Below, in pieces: positions 47,529 to 58,791 of a stretch of DNA of 64,000 bases. Origin of the DNA: Escallonia rubra (taxonomy: Eukaryota > Streptophyta > Magnoliopsida > Escalloniales > Escalloniaceae); the NCBI GenBank assembly GCA_033065855.1, contig JAVXUO010002361.1, positions 232,400 to 296,399 of the forward strand. Reading direction: 5' to 3'. Both the position numbers and the translations under genes were made by a program. How positions within the stretch are numbered: position 1 is the first letter of the stretch; each line of letters opens with the position of its first letter. Under the pieces are notes generated by a model, which was given only the letters and a program-made list of their open reading frames with translations, ran no database searches and had not been told where the DNA came from.

Positions 47529-47905
47529 AGCGAAGCACCTTTTTTCCCCAGCGATGCAAGGTATAATCATTTCTTCTCCCCCCAACATAGTATCAAAGAG
47601 AAAACCAAAGATAGAACACAAATCTTGCTCCTAGCTTCGTCTTGCATGTGACCAAACATTTGTAGCATGTACGTCCATACAGGTCAATTCTTAATGTCTT
47701 TGGATTGAGCACTTCCAAATTCTGGTGAGGCTGAGCTATTCAAAGATACATGAAGAGCTTTAACATATATTTTCTTTGAAACTTTGCTTATTACAGTGAA
47801 CGGAAAAGAACGATATTCATACATAAGCCGGTAAGGAAAGGATTCGGAAGTGGCCAACCAAATGTAATGCAGGATATGTTTCCATGAGCAACGGGAGGAA
47901 ATCCC
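47529..47905. repeat. SPH E 3' flank, duplicated at 27179-27590
   Basis: High identity to the unit I remnant. This anchors the far end of the segmental duplication. Confidence 0.75.
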
Positions 47906-48328
47906 TCACCAGTTTACCAGGTTGATGCGTTCCAAATGATCAGTAGCATTATGATCTGCTAGATAAAAACCATCAGGCAATACGTACCAATAGCAGGTTG
48001 CCCTGGGTTGATTCTTTCCCTTACACAGGTTAGAGAGAAAGCCCTCATCGTATACCGTAAACATTCTGTCCTTTGGTTTCCACCAAAAGTGACAGAAAAA
48101 AAGGGTATTAAGGACGGGGAGTACATTAGGTCTGAACCTCCACATAAAAGTGTCACCATTGCGCATCAAATGATATCCCAAATCATCATCTTTGGATTGA
48201 CAATGAACATATAGTTCAGGGGAATCGGCAGGGAGTAGGTTGACAATACGAACCTCATCGTTGTAGCTGGCTATTCTTGTGAAAACAAGGCTACATGCTA
48301 AGACAACAAGAAGAAATGAACTTCTTAT
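47906..48328 (-). pseudogene. S-protein homolog, copy E, open frame without start codon
   Basis: The frame is open for 140 codons to a TAG-type stop at 47906: IRSSFLLVVLACSLVFTRIA (signal peptide), NDEVRIVNLLPADSPELYVH, CQSKDDDLGYHLMRNGDTFM, WRFRPNVLPVLNTLFFCHFW, FTVYDEGFLSNLCKGK, RATCYWYVLPDGFYLADHNA and LVNW. All four family cysteines are present. The position equal to the ATG of A/C is ATA (48326-48328), and no in-frame ATG precedes it before a stop. E is the most diverged copy and lies on the opposite strand. It is either a recent start-loss pseudogene or uses a non-AUG start. Confidence 0.85.
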
Positions 48329-48344
48329 TTGCAGTTCATATGGA

Positions 48345-51300
48345 GTGGGCTCATCAGCATGTTCATGATCCTATTTAAACTGCTCCTCGACAATCTTGTT
48401 TAAGATTCTTGTAATTTACGTGATGAGTTTCTTATGATCTGCCCAGCTACTCAATATATGGTTGCCGTAAAATTTTGACTGGTTAAAAGCGATTCACATA
48501 CTTTGTGTTTGGGAATTTTTATAAGGTATCATACTGTTTCAAATTCTCAATCAATTTGCAGGCAGCTGCTACAATTGATTAAATATGTGGGTTCCTTTTT
48601 GCTTATCTCTGAGAACTTCTTAGAATTATTTGAAAGAATGAAAGCTGTGATAAAATTGTAGAATGTAGAAGTACACCTAATTGTGAATTGAAAGCTTCTA
48701 ACTACTAAGAAGAATTTGATAAACTAATCAGTGAAACTTTTGTTATGAAGTGAAAGACTACATTATTCATCCCAACAAGGAAGGGAAAGAAAAATGATTT
48801 GATTGATGATGAAGATTCTTTTTACGATGAATCTTGCAACACATCTTTATAGCACAAAATAAAAGAATGTCAAAAAATTACTAAGAAAATAACAACGAAA
48901 TTGAAAATAACTTCTCCTATGACCACCTTCTAGAAAATAGGATCACATTTGACTTAACTTTCTTCACAAGAGAAATTAAGTTTCAAACTTGCATCTATCA
49001 TCATCTCCTTTTTGCACATAAGAAATTAACTTTCAAATAACTACGAAATAAAAAATAACTTCTCCTAACTTTTTCCTAACAATGGATAACTGTCGTCTAG
49101 AAAGTAGGATCACATTTGACTTAAGTTACTTTCTTCACATCAGAAATTAACTTTCAAATTTGCATTTATCATCATCATCATCATCATCGTCCAGTTGATG
49201 CAGATATATAAGTGTAGTTTTCAGTGTTGTAGTTAATACAGTACTACATTTCGATTCAACTACAACTAATTAAGACGGTCATTTGTGTGTTAAACTTTAG
49301 GAGGGTTTCAAGAGAGACTAGAATGATGGGATCTGCATCAAGGTTCCGGATGGCCAATATTAGGAAAAAGAGAAATGCAATGAATCAACGGAGTAAGAGC
49401 GGGCGACACTTCAAAACTAAATGGCGTAACCATGATGGTTCAAGGAAAGGAAGCCATAAGGTAAGGGAAAAAAGAAAGAGGACCTAGTTGTAGGACATAA
49501 TCACTTTGGTCGTGGTCATCCTCGAAGAAAAATGAATGATCCATGTCATTTCTTTAAGGTTGATGAGGCGAGTAAAGAAAAAGTCGTAAAGCCATCATCT
49601 TGTAGATAAAATTTAGAGGGATATCAAAGAGCTCAGGAATAGATCTGCATAGCACTATATGGACAGCGGTAACTCTTCGTATTCTCCAGCTGCAAACACC
49701 TCCAAAACTCTCAAAGCATTTTTTATTTTGCTCTGATGTGTACGTTATAGGTGAAAACGAATCCTCAAAGACTTATCTAAGGCAGCTCTAGTGGGCAGGA
49801 TCTTATAACATTTCAATTGAACAATCCGGATCAAAAGTGTCCTCATTACGCTCTGGATGCCTGCCACGACAGCGTAAAAGCACACATCTCTATAAACACA
49901 TTTTAGGAGATGGGGGCAAAATATGTCTTCAATAGAGCTAAAATTGTTCTCGTCTAGACGAACATGCAAGCTCATTCATGGGCTCAACAGTTTGCTTGTC
50001 CAGACAAGTGGACAAGTTCCTTCGTAGGCTCAACATTCTGCTCGCCAAGAAGAGCAGAAGATTTAATTGTGTATAAACTCGCTGCTTCAAGCCCCTTGTG
50101 TGGATAAAGTCACCGCTCGTCAAAGCATGCGAGCCCCTCTTATGGTTAAACTCACTCCTCAGTAAACCAAGCAGACAAGCTCCTTTTATTGTTAAATTCA
50201 TTGCTCCCCTGGATGAGCATAAGACTCGTAAAGGACACATCAGAAATGTTCCACATGTTAAAATCCTTCAGCAGAGAAAATTCCTACAATGGACACAAAT
50301 TCTGATATAGAATTAGATAGGTTGATAAGAGGCTTGCTTGCTTGCTACTAGCTATTGTTATTTCCTGAAGAGGAATAGACTCTCTTCAAGTTCTTCTCCT
50401 CAAGAACAAGGAAGTGCAGAGCAAATGATATTAGTAAAATGCACGTCTGATGCATGCATGACACTGTTCTTTGAGTATGACCTGGTCAATTTTAATAGGA
50501 GGTCTAAAACTCATTCCCTAATCATATCTTAATGCTTGCTCACCAAGGATACCCTTCCAATACGATAATTACCGAATAGGAGATTGAACCTTAGTAGGAG
50601 AACTAGTTTTGATCTCGTGCGTTGCACACGGGAACAATGACTATCAAAGAGATATCGTAATTGTATGTCTAATAACAATTACAAAATTGATAGTGACAAT
50701 AAGATAATCAAAAAATTATTTTTTTACCTTTTTAAAGGAGTTCTCTTACCAATTTTTATCGTTAGAAATGAATTTGAGCAATAATTATTAGTTTTTAGTG
50801 ACAAATAAAGATGAAAAATAGTGTACGAAATAATAAAAATAATATCTCCTAACTAATAGCAATTGCAGTGATAATATTAACAAAAATAACCTGTGTGTTG
50901 AGGCTGTATTACTCAAGATCAGCAAGAAAATAGTAACAGTATATAATGAATGATTGAAAAAAAATGGAAGCGTAAGCTATATATAAAACTTATAATGAAA
51001 TAAAAGGAAGGAGATTAAAATAGTTTAATAAAAAAATGGAGAATATTATGTTTCCCTAAACAATAAAAAATATTAAAATTAAAAATGAATATATAGAAAA
51101 TTACTTTTGTTAAAATCTATGAATTAATGGAATTGTAAAGATATAAATAAAATTTTTGAGTGAGACATGTTGACATAGAAGAGAGAGAAATTTAAAATCT
51201 AAATAATTAGTTGAATTTCAAATGGAAAAAAGGAATTCAAATCAATTTGTGTGTGAGAGTGAGAGAGATAATCCAAATCATTATTACAAAAGTAAGTAAA

Positions 51301-51399
51301 TTTAAAATATTTTAAAAATTCAAAATATGAAAGTCCATATGGCGAATTAAGAAAGTGTCCAAATAAGTGATGATTGAACAACATTCTCTCAACTTCGGC
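48345..51399. other. AT-rich intergenic region, no gene recognised
   Basis: A diverged local duplication (GTAGGATCACATTTGACTTA type, about 48900-49010 and 49065-49170) and a (CATCAT)n tract (49170-49188) are the only clear structures. Short ORFs at 49287-49487 and 49938-50240 lack family resemblance or neighbouring signals. Confidence 0.5.
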
Positions 51400-51427
51400 T
51401 TATATATATATATATATATATATATAT
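51400..51427. repeat. (TA)n tract at the left edge of the first palindrome-bearing MULE
   Basis: A pure TA run of about 28 bp abuts the element's terminal GGGAGC. Confidence 0.95.
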
Positions 51428-52855
51428 GGGAGCTGATCCATTGCTCGCGCTAGCAAATGGAGTTAAGTTGCCAACGCGATCTGGCCGTCCACGCGCGATC
51501 TGTGGACGGTCCAGATCTTTTTTTTACGATTTTTTTAAGTACGTCCGGTACATAATGTAGCGGACGATATTTTTGACGAATATACCCCTCTAACTTGAGG
51601 GAGTCAAAGATGCTGCAAAACCCATCCGCTACATTATGTAGCGGATGATGGATGCTCAATTTTGCCCATCATCTCCTTCCTTTCTTTTGACTCTGTTCTG
51701 TGCTTTGATGTTTGTTATTTGTTCTGTTATGTGTTCCTCCAGTTTCATCCAAACCATAAAATGCTCTTCCAGTTTCATCCAATAACCACACAATCCCATG
51801 AACAAAAAAAAAATCAGTTGTTGATGAGCTAACAAAAAACATAAAATTGGGAAAAGATCAAACAAAACTGATAGTAGGATCGAGATCAAATCAAACCCAA
51901 ATTGGTGGTGGCGGCGTGAAAGGGAAGAACGAGGCCACTACAGAACCACCGCCACTCCATCACAACCAAGAAACCTACGATCGTTCATCCCAAGCAGTGT
52001 CTCCATCGCCCACAACCACCACCACTCTGCCACCGGCGCTGAACCCATCACCACCACCATCCGAACCCATCACCACCGCGACAGAACCACCGCCACTCCA
52101 CCACAACCATCACCACCACGACAGAACCACCGCCACTCCACCACAACTAAGAAACCTACAATTGTTCATCCCAAGCAGTGTCTCCATCGCCCACAACCAC
52201 CACCACTCTGCCACCGGCGCTGAACCCATCACCACCACCATCCGAACCTCCGTAAAATAAAAAGAAATAATAGATGTGAAGGTTTGGATCGAAATAAAAT
52301 CCTGAACGTAGGCCTCGCTGGCTACAGCGGCGGCGACATGAAAGGGAAACTCGCGATGCTTCGTCAGATCTGGGATATCCTTCTTCGCGATGCTTCAGTG
52401 ATGGGAACTCGCGATGCTTCGTCAGATCTGGGATCTCCTTCTTCGCAATGCTTCGGCAATGGGAACTCGCGATGCTTCGTCAGATCTGGGATCTCCTTCT
52501 TCGCGATGCTTCGGCGATGCTTGGTCTCATGGGCGGTGGTGGCGAGAGAGAGAGAGAGAGATAGAGAGAACCTCGGGGACAGAGGAAACACAGAAAAGAG
52601 AAAGACAACGGGAGATGATGGCCAAAATTGAGCATCCATCATCCGCTACATAATGTAGCGGATGGGTTTTGCAGCATCTTTGACTCCCTCAAGTTAGAGG
52701 GGTATTTTTGTCCAAAAATCGTCCGCTACATTATGTAGCGGACTGACTTAAAAAAATCGTAAAAAAAAAATTTGGACCGTCCACAGATCGCGCGTGGACG
52801 GCCAGATCGCGTTGGCAACTTAACTTCATTTGCTAGTGCGAGCAATGGATCTGCT

Positions 52856-52858
<3 letters not shown>
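51428..52858. mobile_element. Non-autonomous Mutator-like element with ~250-bp TIRs carrying palindromes
   Basis: GGGAGCTGATCCATTGCTCG at the left matches the complement of the right end with few changes over about 250 bp, so the ends form one long inverted repeat. It lies between two (TA)n tracts, which hide the target duplication. Each TIR contains two palindromes of the form TCCGCTACAT..ATGTAGCGGA (51543-51565, 51623-51647; 52640-52664, 52721-52743). The interior has two local duplications: a CCACCACC-rich block at 51943-52063/52126-52246, and three copies of a GATGCTTCGTCAGATCTGGG unit at 52355-52510. The ORF at 51847-52260 falls on that low-complexity repeat and is not credible. Confidence 0.88.

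Positions 52859-52897
<39 letters not shown>
52859..52897. repeat. (TA)n tract between two related MULEs
   Basis: About 39 bp of TA separate the right end of 51428-52858 from the left end of the large element. Confidence 0.95.
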
Positions 52898-52899
<2 letters not shown>

Positions 52900-53011
52900 G
52901 AGCTGATCCGTTGAGAGCGCGGGCAAAATAGGAGAAGTTGCAAACGCGATCTGACCGTCCATCCCGAATGATGGACGGTCCAGATCGCGCCTTTTGAAAA
53001 AGCTGTCAGCC

Positions 53012-53320
53012 GTCCGCCATACTGTATGGCGGACGGTTTTTTTTACCTTTTTGCCCTCCGCCAGTGTCCGCTACACTGTATGGCGGAGGGCATTAAAGTC
53101 CTGATGGGAGACAGCAAAAAGTCGTCCGCGATACTGTGTAGCGGACGTCCCCTAGGCTGACCTGTCAGGGCCTGTCCCGTCAGTTTTTTCTGCAATGATG
53201 GTTATCTTGTCCTTATCTGTCACATCAACAGTTTCTGCTATACAGTTTAGCGGACGTAATAGCCATCCGCGCTATTGTATCACGGACGTAATAGCCATCC
53301 GCGGTACTGTATTGCGGACG
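53012..53320. repeat. Palindromes in the left end of the large MULE
   Basis: About six copies of the 23-bp palindrome occur in 300 bp. The clearest are at 53012-53034, 53066-53088 and 53124-53146, with more degenerate ones around 53230-53320. Here the core is often CATACTGTATG-like rather than TATATAGTATA. Confidence 0.85.
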
Positions 53321-53774
53321 TTCAATATACTTGCAAACAGCAGTACTACAACACTCTTCTTCAGTCTTTCTACTCACAAAATCTACACTTTCTACGCAAT
53401 ATCCACTCTTTCCCAGGGGCGTTGGCAAGCATATCGGCGCAATTCCGGTTATCTTGAACACCTTTAATACCCTAAATCGATCACGTAAGTTCACAAAATC
53501 TACATTTTTTTTGTCTGTAATATTCAGTTCTGATGAATATTGCGTTTTATATATGTATGTTTTTGTTCTTGTGCAAGCGTTTGCAAAATCCGATTCCGTA
53601 TATGTATATATATTTATACATATGAGTACATATGCTAACATTGTACGTATCATTCATGTGCTTGCGTTATATGTATTATGCATGTGCTAGCGTCGTATTT
53701 TCGCATTTTATTATCAAAATCCAAAACGTAAAATCCAAACTGAGAAGGTTTTTCCATAATTTCAGTCGCAAAAA

Positions 53775-56700
53775 ATGGAATTTAACCCTGGACCTGAAGA
53801 CCCATCCGTGTTATACGACCAAGCCAACCATATCAGTACGCTCATATGAGATGGTGGTGTAAGATACATTACTTATTGACTTTCTATCGCTTACGAACGT
53901 TGTATATACCGTTTGTTATGCTCAAATTGTATTTATTAATTCGTAGGAAAGAGAACTTCTCAACACCGTAGAAGTATCTCGCGATATAGTATCGTGGAAA
54001 CTGAACACCGCCCAGAAGAGGATACTGCGTGGAATTGGGTTTGGGATTTTCACGCATGGGCAGATATTTCAACAGCTTGATCGGGCCTTAATAGGTGCCC
54101 TTGTTGAGAGGTGGAGAAGTGAAACGAATACGTTTCACTTCCCGCTCGGAGAGCTGACAATTACCCTAGAAGATGTACGATTCATCTTAGGGTTGCCGGT
54201 GACGGGGCTGCCGGTAATTGCTCCTCCGTCAGAAGCAACGAAGACGAGAACCGCTAGGGACTTCCTCACTTCGATACCCCAGGATGGATTTAGCAATGGT
54301 GGTATAAAGTTGAAGTGGTTGGTAGATACGTACGGGGTATTGCCGGAAAACTATACCGGCCATGAGCTTGTGCTTTACACAAAAGCCTTCCTCTGGTGGG
54401 TGATGGGGGCAATTTTATTCCCAACGACGTCGAAGAACACGGCCAGCGTGAAATATTTACCGTTGTTGGGTAACCTGGATGAGGTTGGAGATTATGCATG
54501 GGGTGCAGCGGTTCTTTCGTATCTGTACCGAGCATTGCACAAGGCAACGAGGCCCGACTCCAAAGCCATATGTGCATGTCTCTCACTATTGGAGGTATAT
54601 CATATAAATCCTGTCTTCGTTATTGTTTTTTTTTTGTTTTTGCTTTTGTTGAATGGACGATATATATATAATTTCTCCATGTTCTCAGGTGTGGTCTTAT
54701 GAACACCTTGCTCCCGGTTCACCGACGCGTAGGGATGGAACCGATAGAGTGTGGCCTCGGTTGCGTGCTTGGGAGTACAGCCGGAAGAATAACCACTACC
54801 GCAGGAGAGTCGATCCCCATCACAACATCACGTTCTATCGAGGGGAGTTTGACCGCCTATCTTCGGGCCAATTGCGTTGGGCACCGTACATACGTTTGGC
54901 GCGACGGGTAGAAGAGTCGTTCATCTTCACGCTCTCCGGGTTGCAGCGCATACCCCTCATCCACTTCGAGGTCGCAGAGTGGCAGCTGCCAGACCGAGCA
55001 ATGCGCCATTTTGAGTTGGAGCAGGGTTTGCCCGCCGGTGCCCCAGATATAAGGGTTAACAGGGACCCACCGGATGTCGGGCGGTTTGGCAAGGCCAATG
55101 CGCAAGAATTGTGCGCGGCCGAACTAGAGCTCTGGACTTTTTGGCAAGACACACTGGCGGCCATCGTCTCGGAGCCGGACCCCGTTATCAGCATCGCGGA
55201 GTACGATGAGTGGTACTCCCGCATCACGCGGAGGAGAGTAGCCCCAGTGAACTTTGAACGCGGGGCGAGGTATGCGCCTAGGGGTCAGATCAACGAGCGT
55301 ATGGCATACAATCTCATAAGTTGCCCAACTTGTCTTGAATATAAATGTCTGATTAAAGTTACTTATTTGTTATCTCTTTGGATGTAGGTTAATGCCTCGC
55401 TTGCATTCTTCCAGAAGTTGAGTGAGCGGAAGGATCTGATGAGCGCAATGGGCGAGGATCTTCGCCAATAGGCTGCTGCACTGGCTATAGGCTGCGGGAA
55501 TTTTGTGCGGCAAGCATCGGGACAGTCTTCGGTCGACAGCCCGGGAATGGGTTATACGGGCGCCAGCCCGTATAACGTTGATCCCTCCGGGCAAGCTTTA
55601 GGGGTGAGCCAGGGAGTTGGTGGTCCCTCTGTACCGGGGATGGGACATGCTCAAGCGTCGTGGGCCGATTACAGCGGCCCGACCTTCGATTTGTTCCCGA
55701 AACCCCAACCCCTCTCTCAGAGTCAAGTCACGCAAGAATGGCCTTACGGTTACAACGAGGCACTGCCCATTGTCTCGTGGGCGGGACCACTTGGCGGCCC
55801 TGAAGCAGAATATCAGTCGGCGAAAGAAATGGCCGGCGAGCAATATCAGCCGGCCGGGGCCCCCGAAGGCGATTATCAGCCGGCCGGGGCCCCCCAAGGG
55901 GATTATCAGCTAGCCGATCTGTTGTTGGAGGCCAATTTCTTCCGTTGCTCTTGCCCCCCGGCGGAGGGCAAGAGCAACTGGTATACCCCCGAGGGCAATA
56001 TCTGAAAGGGCATCCAGCCAGGCCCCTGAAGCCGCATAAACGCCACCTAATCCATCACCGTTATTTTAGCGGCCCCCCCCAGACGGAGCGTCGTATGCCG
56101 TGGCTAACCCACAGGGCTTGGATTACAGTGTCTCGTGGAGAGAACTGTCCACGCTGGCGTCGGGGATGTGGTTAGACAACTTTGTCATCTCGCACTACGT
56201 GCAAATTCTGTGGCAAAGGAGTCGGGAGCAGCCTAACTTCGGTCCGCGCATTTTTATCCTCGATGCTTTCTTTCACAATATGCTAGTACAAGAGTTTAAC
56301 GAGTGGGACAAGGCGAGGAAGCAGGCGAGAAAGGTGAAGGCCGAGGTCAAGTGGAGACCGTCCGCTAACCTACTCGCATATATTGGTTGGCCGAGTCCAG
56401 AGCGCGCAAGTGTGGCAGATGTGTTTCTACTCCCAGCTATAGTGAATGCCCACTGGTTCTTGATTTGCTATGAACCGGTAACGAATACCGTATCAGTCCT
56501 CGACAGTCTCTACGATGATACGGGCGCGATTGGTGTGATTGAAATGTACGTTGGCTTAGGGATGTTGAATCCAATGGTAAGAGCCTGTTTACTTCTTATT
56601 GTAACTTGCATAATGTAGAACTGATTAATCGTATTATGTTTGCTATGTTTAATGTTTAATGTTTATCCTGTTACTCGCAGAATCTATTTGCTGCCATGGT

Positions 56701-56971
56701 CAATAGAGAGCGTTCTCGAGAGTCCCGAGGGAGGGCAGCGAGCGGTAGGGAGGTTGTTCTCCGATTGAAGAGGACTAGGCCCAAGCAACTTAATTCCTCA
56801 GACTGCGGCGTCTACCTCTGCATGTACATGGATTACATCTGTCGGTCGGAGAGCCTCAAGAAGACCGTCTGGACCCAAGACTGCATAGACTGCTTTAGGT
56901 ATAGGATGGCTTGGCAAATTATCAATGGCCGGCCTAGACCTATTAGATATATTGTAAATCCGTGTAATTGA
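53775..56971 (+). pseudogene. PMD (plant mobile domain)-Ulp1 cysteine protease fusion, damaged
   Basis: Inferred exons are 53775-53856, 53947-54594, 54689-55303, 55388-56576 and 56681-56971. The N-terminus (MEFNPGPEDPSVLYDQANHI) and NTFHFPLGELTITLEDVRFI plus GLPVTGLPV are the plant mobile domain. 54689-55303 (DRVWPRLRAWEYSRKNNHYR) completes it. A Pro/Gly/Tyr-rich linker follows, with a repeated YQPAGAPEGD motif. The C-terminus is a C48/Ulp1-type protease with His in NAHWFLICYE, Asp in VLDSLYDD and Cys in NSSDCGVYLCMYM. Damage: TGA at 53847 (probably TGG originally), a GC rather than GT donor at 55304, TAG at 55469, and a frame change between about 55980 and 56090. PMD and Ulp1-like domains are known transposon cargo. 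The catalytic residues remain, so loss is probably recent, or stop read-through or splicing occurs. Confidence 0.82.
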
Positions 56972-57204
56972 CAATGTTTGCGTATAATAACATTATATTC
57001 ACTTCTTTAATTGTCCTTAAACTTCTTGAATCTTATCGTTTGAATGCGATTGACGATTTCATCTGTGTTGACTGAAATGTGATCGTTGTTGAATGCGATT
57101 GATTTGATTCACTGATATCGTTGTGTTGTTCAGCTGAGTGTTTTATTTATTCTGTGTGATTTGCTTTCACCAGGGAAAACAAAGTGTTATAACCAAGTGA
57201 GACT

Positions 57205-57985
57205 GTTTCTGTTGGACTGTCCGCTAAACATAGATAGGGCCGAAAAAAAAACTAAGTGTTGGGGAGGCTACCTTCTGCTTGGCTGTCCGCGATATAGTAT
57301 AGCGGACGTAGGGCCGAAAAAAAACTAATTGTTGGGTCCCTTCTGCTTTACTGTCCGCTATATAGTATAGCGGACATAGATAAAAAACTAAGTGTTGGGG
57401 AGGCTACCTTCTGTTTGGTTGTCCGCGATATAGTATAGCGGACGTGAATAGGGCCGAAAAAAAAATTAAGTGTTGGGGAGGCTACCTTCTGCTTGGCTGT
57501 CCGCGATATAGTATAGCGGACGTGAATAGGGCCGAAAAAAAATTAAGTGTTGGGGAGGCTACCTTCTGCTTGGCTATCCGCGATATAGTATAGCGGACGT
57601 AGATAGGGCCGAAAAAAAACTAAGTGTTGGGTCCCTTCTGTTTTACTGTCCGCTATATAGTATAGCGGACATAGATAATAGGGCCTAAAAAAAACTAAGT
57701 GTTGGGGAGGCTACCTTCTGCTTGGCTGTCTGCGATATAGTATAGCGGACGTAGCTAGGGCAAAAAAAAACTAAGTGTTGGGTCCCTTCTGCTTTACTGT
57801 CCGCTATATAGTATAGCGGACATAGATAATAGGGCCTAAAAAAAACTAAGTGTTGGGGAGGCTACCTTCTGCTTGACTGTCCGCGATATAGTATAGCGGA
57901 CGTGAATAGGGCCGAAAAAAAAAACTAAGTGTTGGGGAGGCTACCTTCTGCTTGGCTGTCCGCGATATAGTACAGCGGACATAGA
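57205..57985 (+). repeat. Palindrome array 1: ten or more units in two alternating types
   Basis: Units of about 80 bp (AACTAAGTGTTGGGGAGGCT, ACCTTCTGCTTGGCT, palindrome with GCGATATAGTATAGC core, GTGAATAGGGCCG) alternate irregularly with units of about 70 bp (TGTTGGGTCCCTTCTGCTTT, palindrome with GCTATATAGTATAGC core, ATAGATA). About ten near-perfect palindromes start near 57285, 57351, 57421, 57501, 57578, 57647, 57728, 57798, 57880 and 57958. It sits between the 3' ends of the protease gene and of the minus-strand small ORF. Confidence 0.92.
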
Positions 57986-57989
57986 TATG

Positions 57990-58430
57990 TAATTTTTTTG
58001 GTCACTTTTTTTTTGCTCATTGCACCTTAGGCACGCTATATAGCCCATTTCTATGAATTTCGGCGAAAAACGAGACAATTTATTTTTTTGGTTTTCCTAT
58101 GAAGGGCCTATTCGCGCACACTTTAGCGCCAAATTCATAGCTTGCGAAAAATGTTGTAATTTTTTATGTCACTTTTTTTTTCTCATTGCACCTTAGGCAT
58201 GCTAGTTACCCCATTATAGTATGACGGATGTAGTTAGAAACATATATTCCCAACATTTTACATGCTTCAAAAGACGGGATACGCCAATTAGAATGACATG
58301 TGGATGAGTGCCGGTTGGAATGAAATCCTAGCATGCAGTAGGAAGAGATATATATATCACTCTTCATTTGACATATACTCATCAGATAAGTACTGATCAT
58401 TCGTTAAAATATTGTTTCTCTCGTTTGATT
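57990..58430. repeat. Spacer with a duplicated GCTAGTTA/GCTATATAG phrase
   Basis: Two copies of TTTGCTCATTGCACCTTAGG-like text (about 58012 and 58175) lie in 190 bp. A diverged palindrome half (ATTATAGTATGACGGATG) is at 58213-58230. No gene. Confidence 0.45.
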
Positions 58431-58434
58431 TGAG

Positions 58435-58791
58435 CTACCTCCCACTAACCTCGGCCATTTCTTCCGCAAGTTGAAGCATATAAAATCGTTTTCTACGCAG
58501 CAACATCCGGTTATTCTCCATACGAATTTGGCGCACAACTTTCTTACACTGCTTAACATTACGCCGCGACATAGTAAGTGAACGACGTTGCGGCACAGGT
58601 GCTCTCAGCGTGGTGAGATCTTGGTGTAGCGCTTCTGATTCCTTAACTCGATATGCCCATTCTCTCCGTAAACCGCAATAATACTCTCTGGGATCCGTGT
58701 ACTTCACTTCTTTGTAGTCGTCGTTCCTTTCACACAACAACCACACAGTCTCACGTCCCCGCAGACTAGAACTCCCAGGAACTCCTGCCAT
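58435..58791 (-). CDS. Small charged protein of unknown family, paralogue of 59179-59610
   Basis: This is a 118-residue intact frame from ATG 58791. I do not recognise a named domain. It is clearly homologous to the plus-strand neighbour: LRREWAYRVKESEAL against LRAEWSYRMNEREVL, then APVPQRRSLTMSR against IPIPRQKAINMPR, and RQIRMENNRMLLRRKR against HRIREENNRMRVRQSR. Both end in a basic, probably helical segment. The N-terminus has Trp and Cys (TVWLLCERNDDY). The shared 387-bp divergent promoter region contains repeated GGTGACAAGACAA words. Conservation of two diverged copies, both open, argues that the frame is or was selected. The role is unknown; position inside the MULE suggests a transposon accessory protein. 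Confidence 0.72.
   Translation of the reverse strand: MAGVPGSSSLRGRETVWLLCERNDDYKEVKYTDPREYYCGLRREWAYRVKESEALHQDLTTLRAPVPQRRSLTMSRRNVKQCKKVVRQIRMENNRMLLRRKRFYMLQLAEEMAEVSGR

Noticed and set aside
49287..49487. Short Arg/Lys-rich ORF
   Set aside because: 66 codons, no homologous copy, and AT-rich purine-biased DNA makes such frames by chance.
51847..52260. 137-codon Pro/Thr/His-rich ORF
   Set aside because: Built from a duplicated CCACCACC-rich block within the non-autonomous MULE. No recognisable domain.
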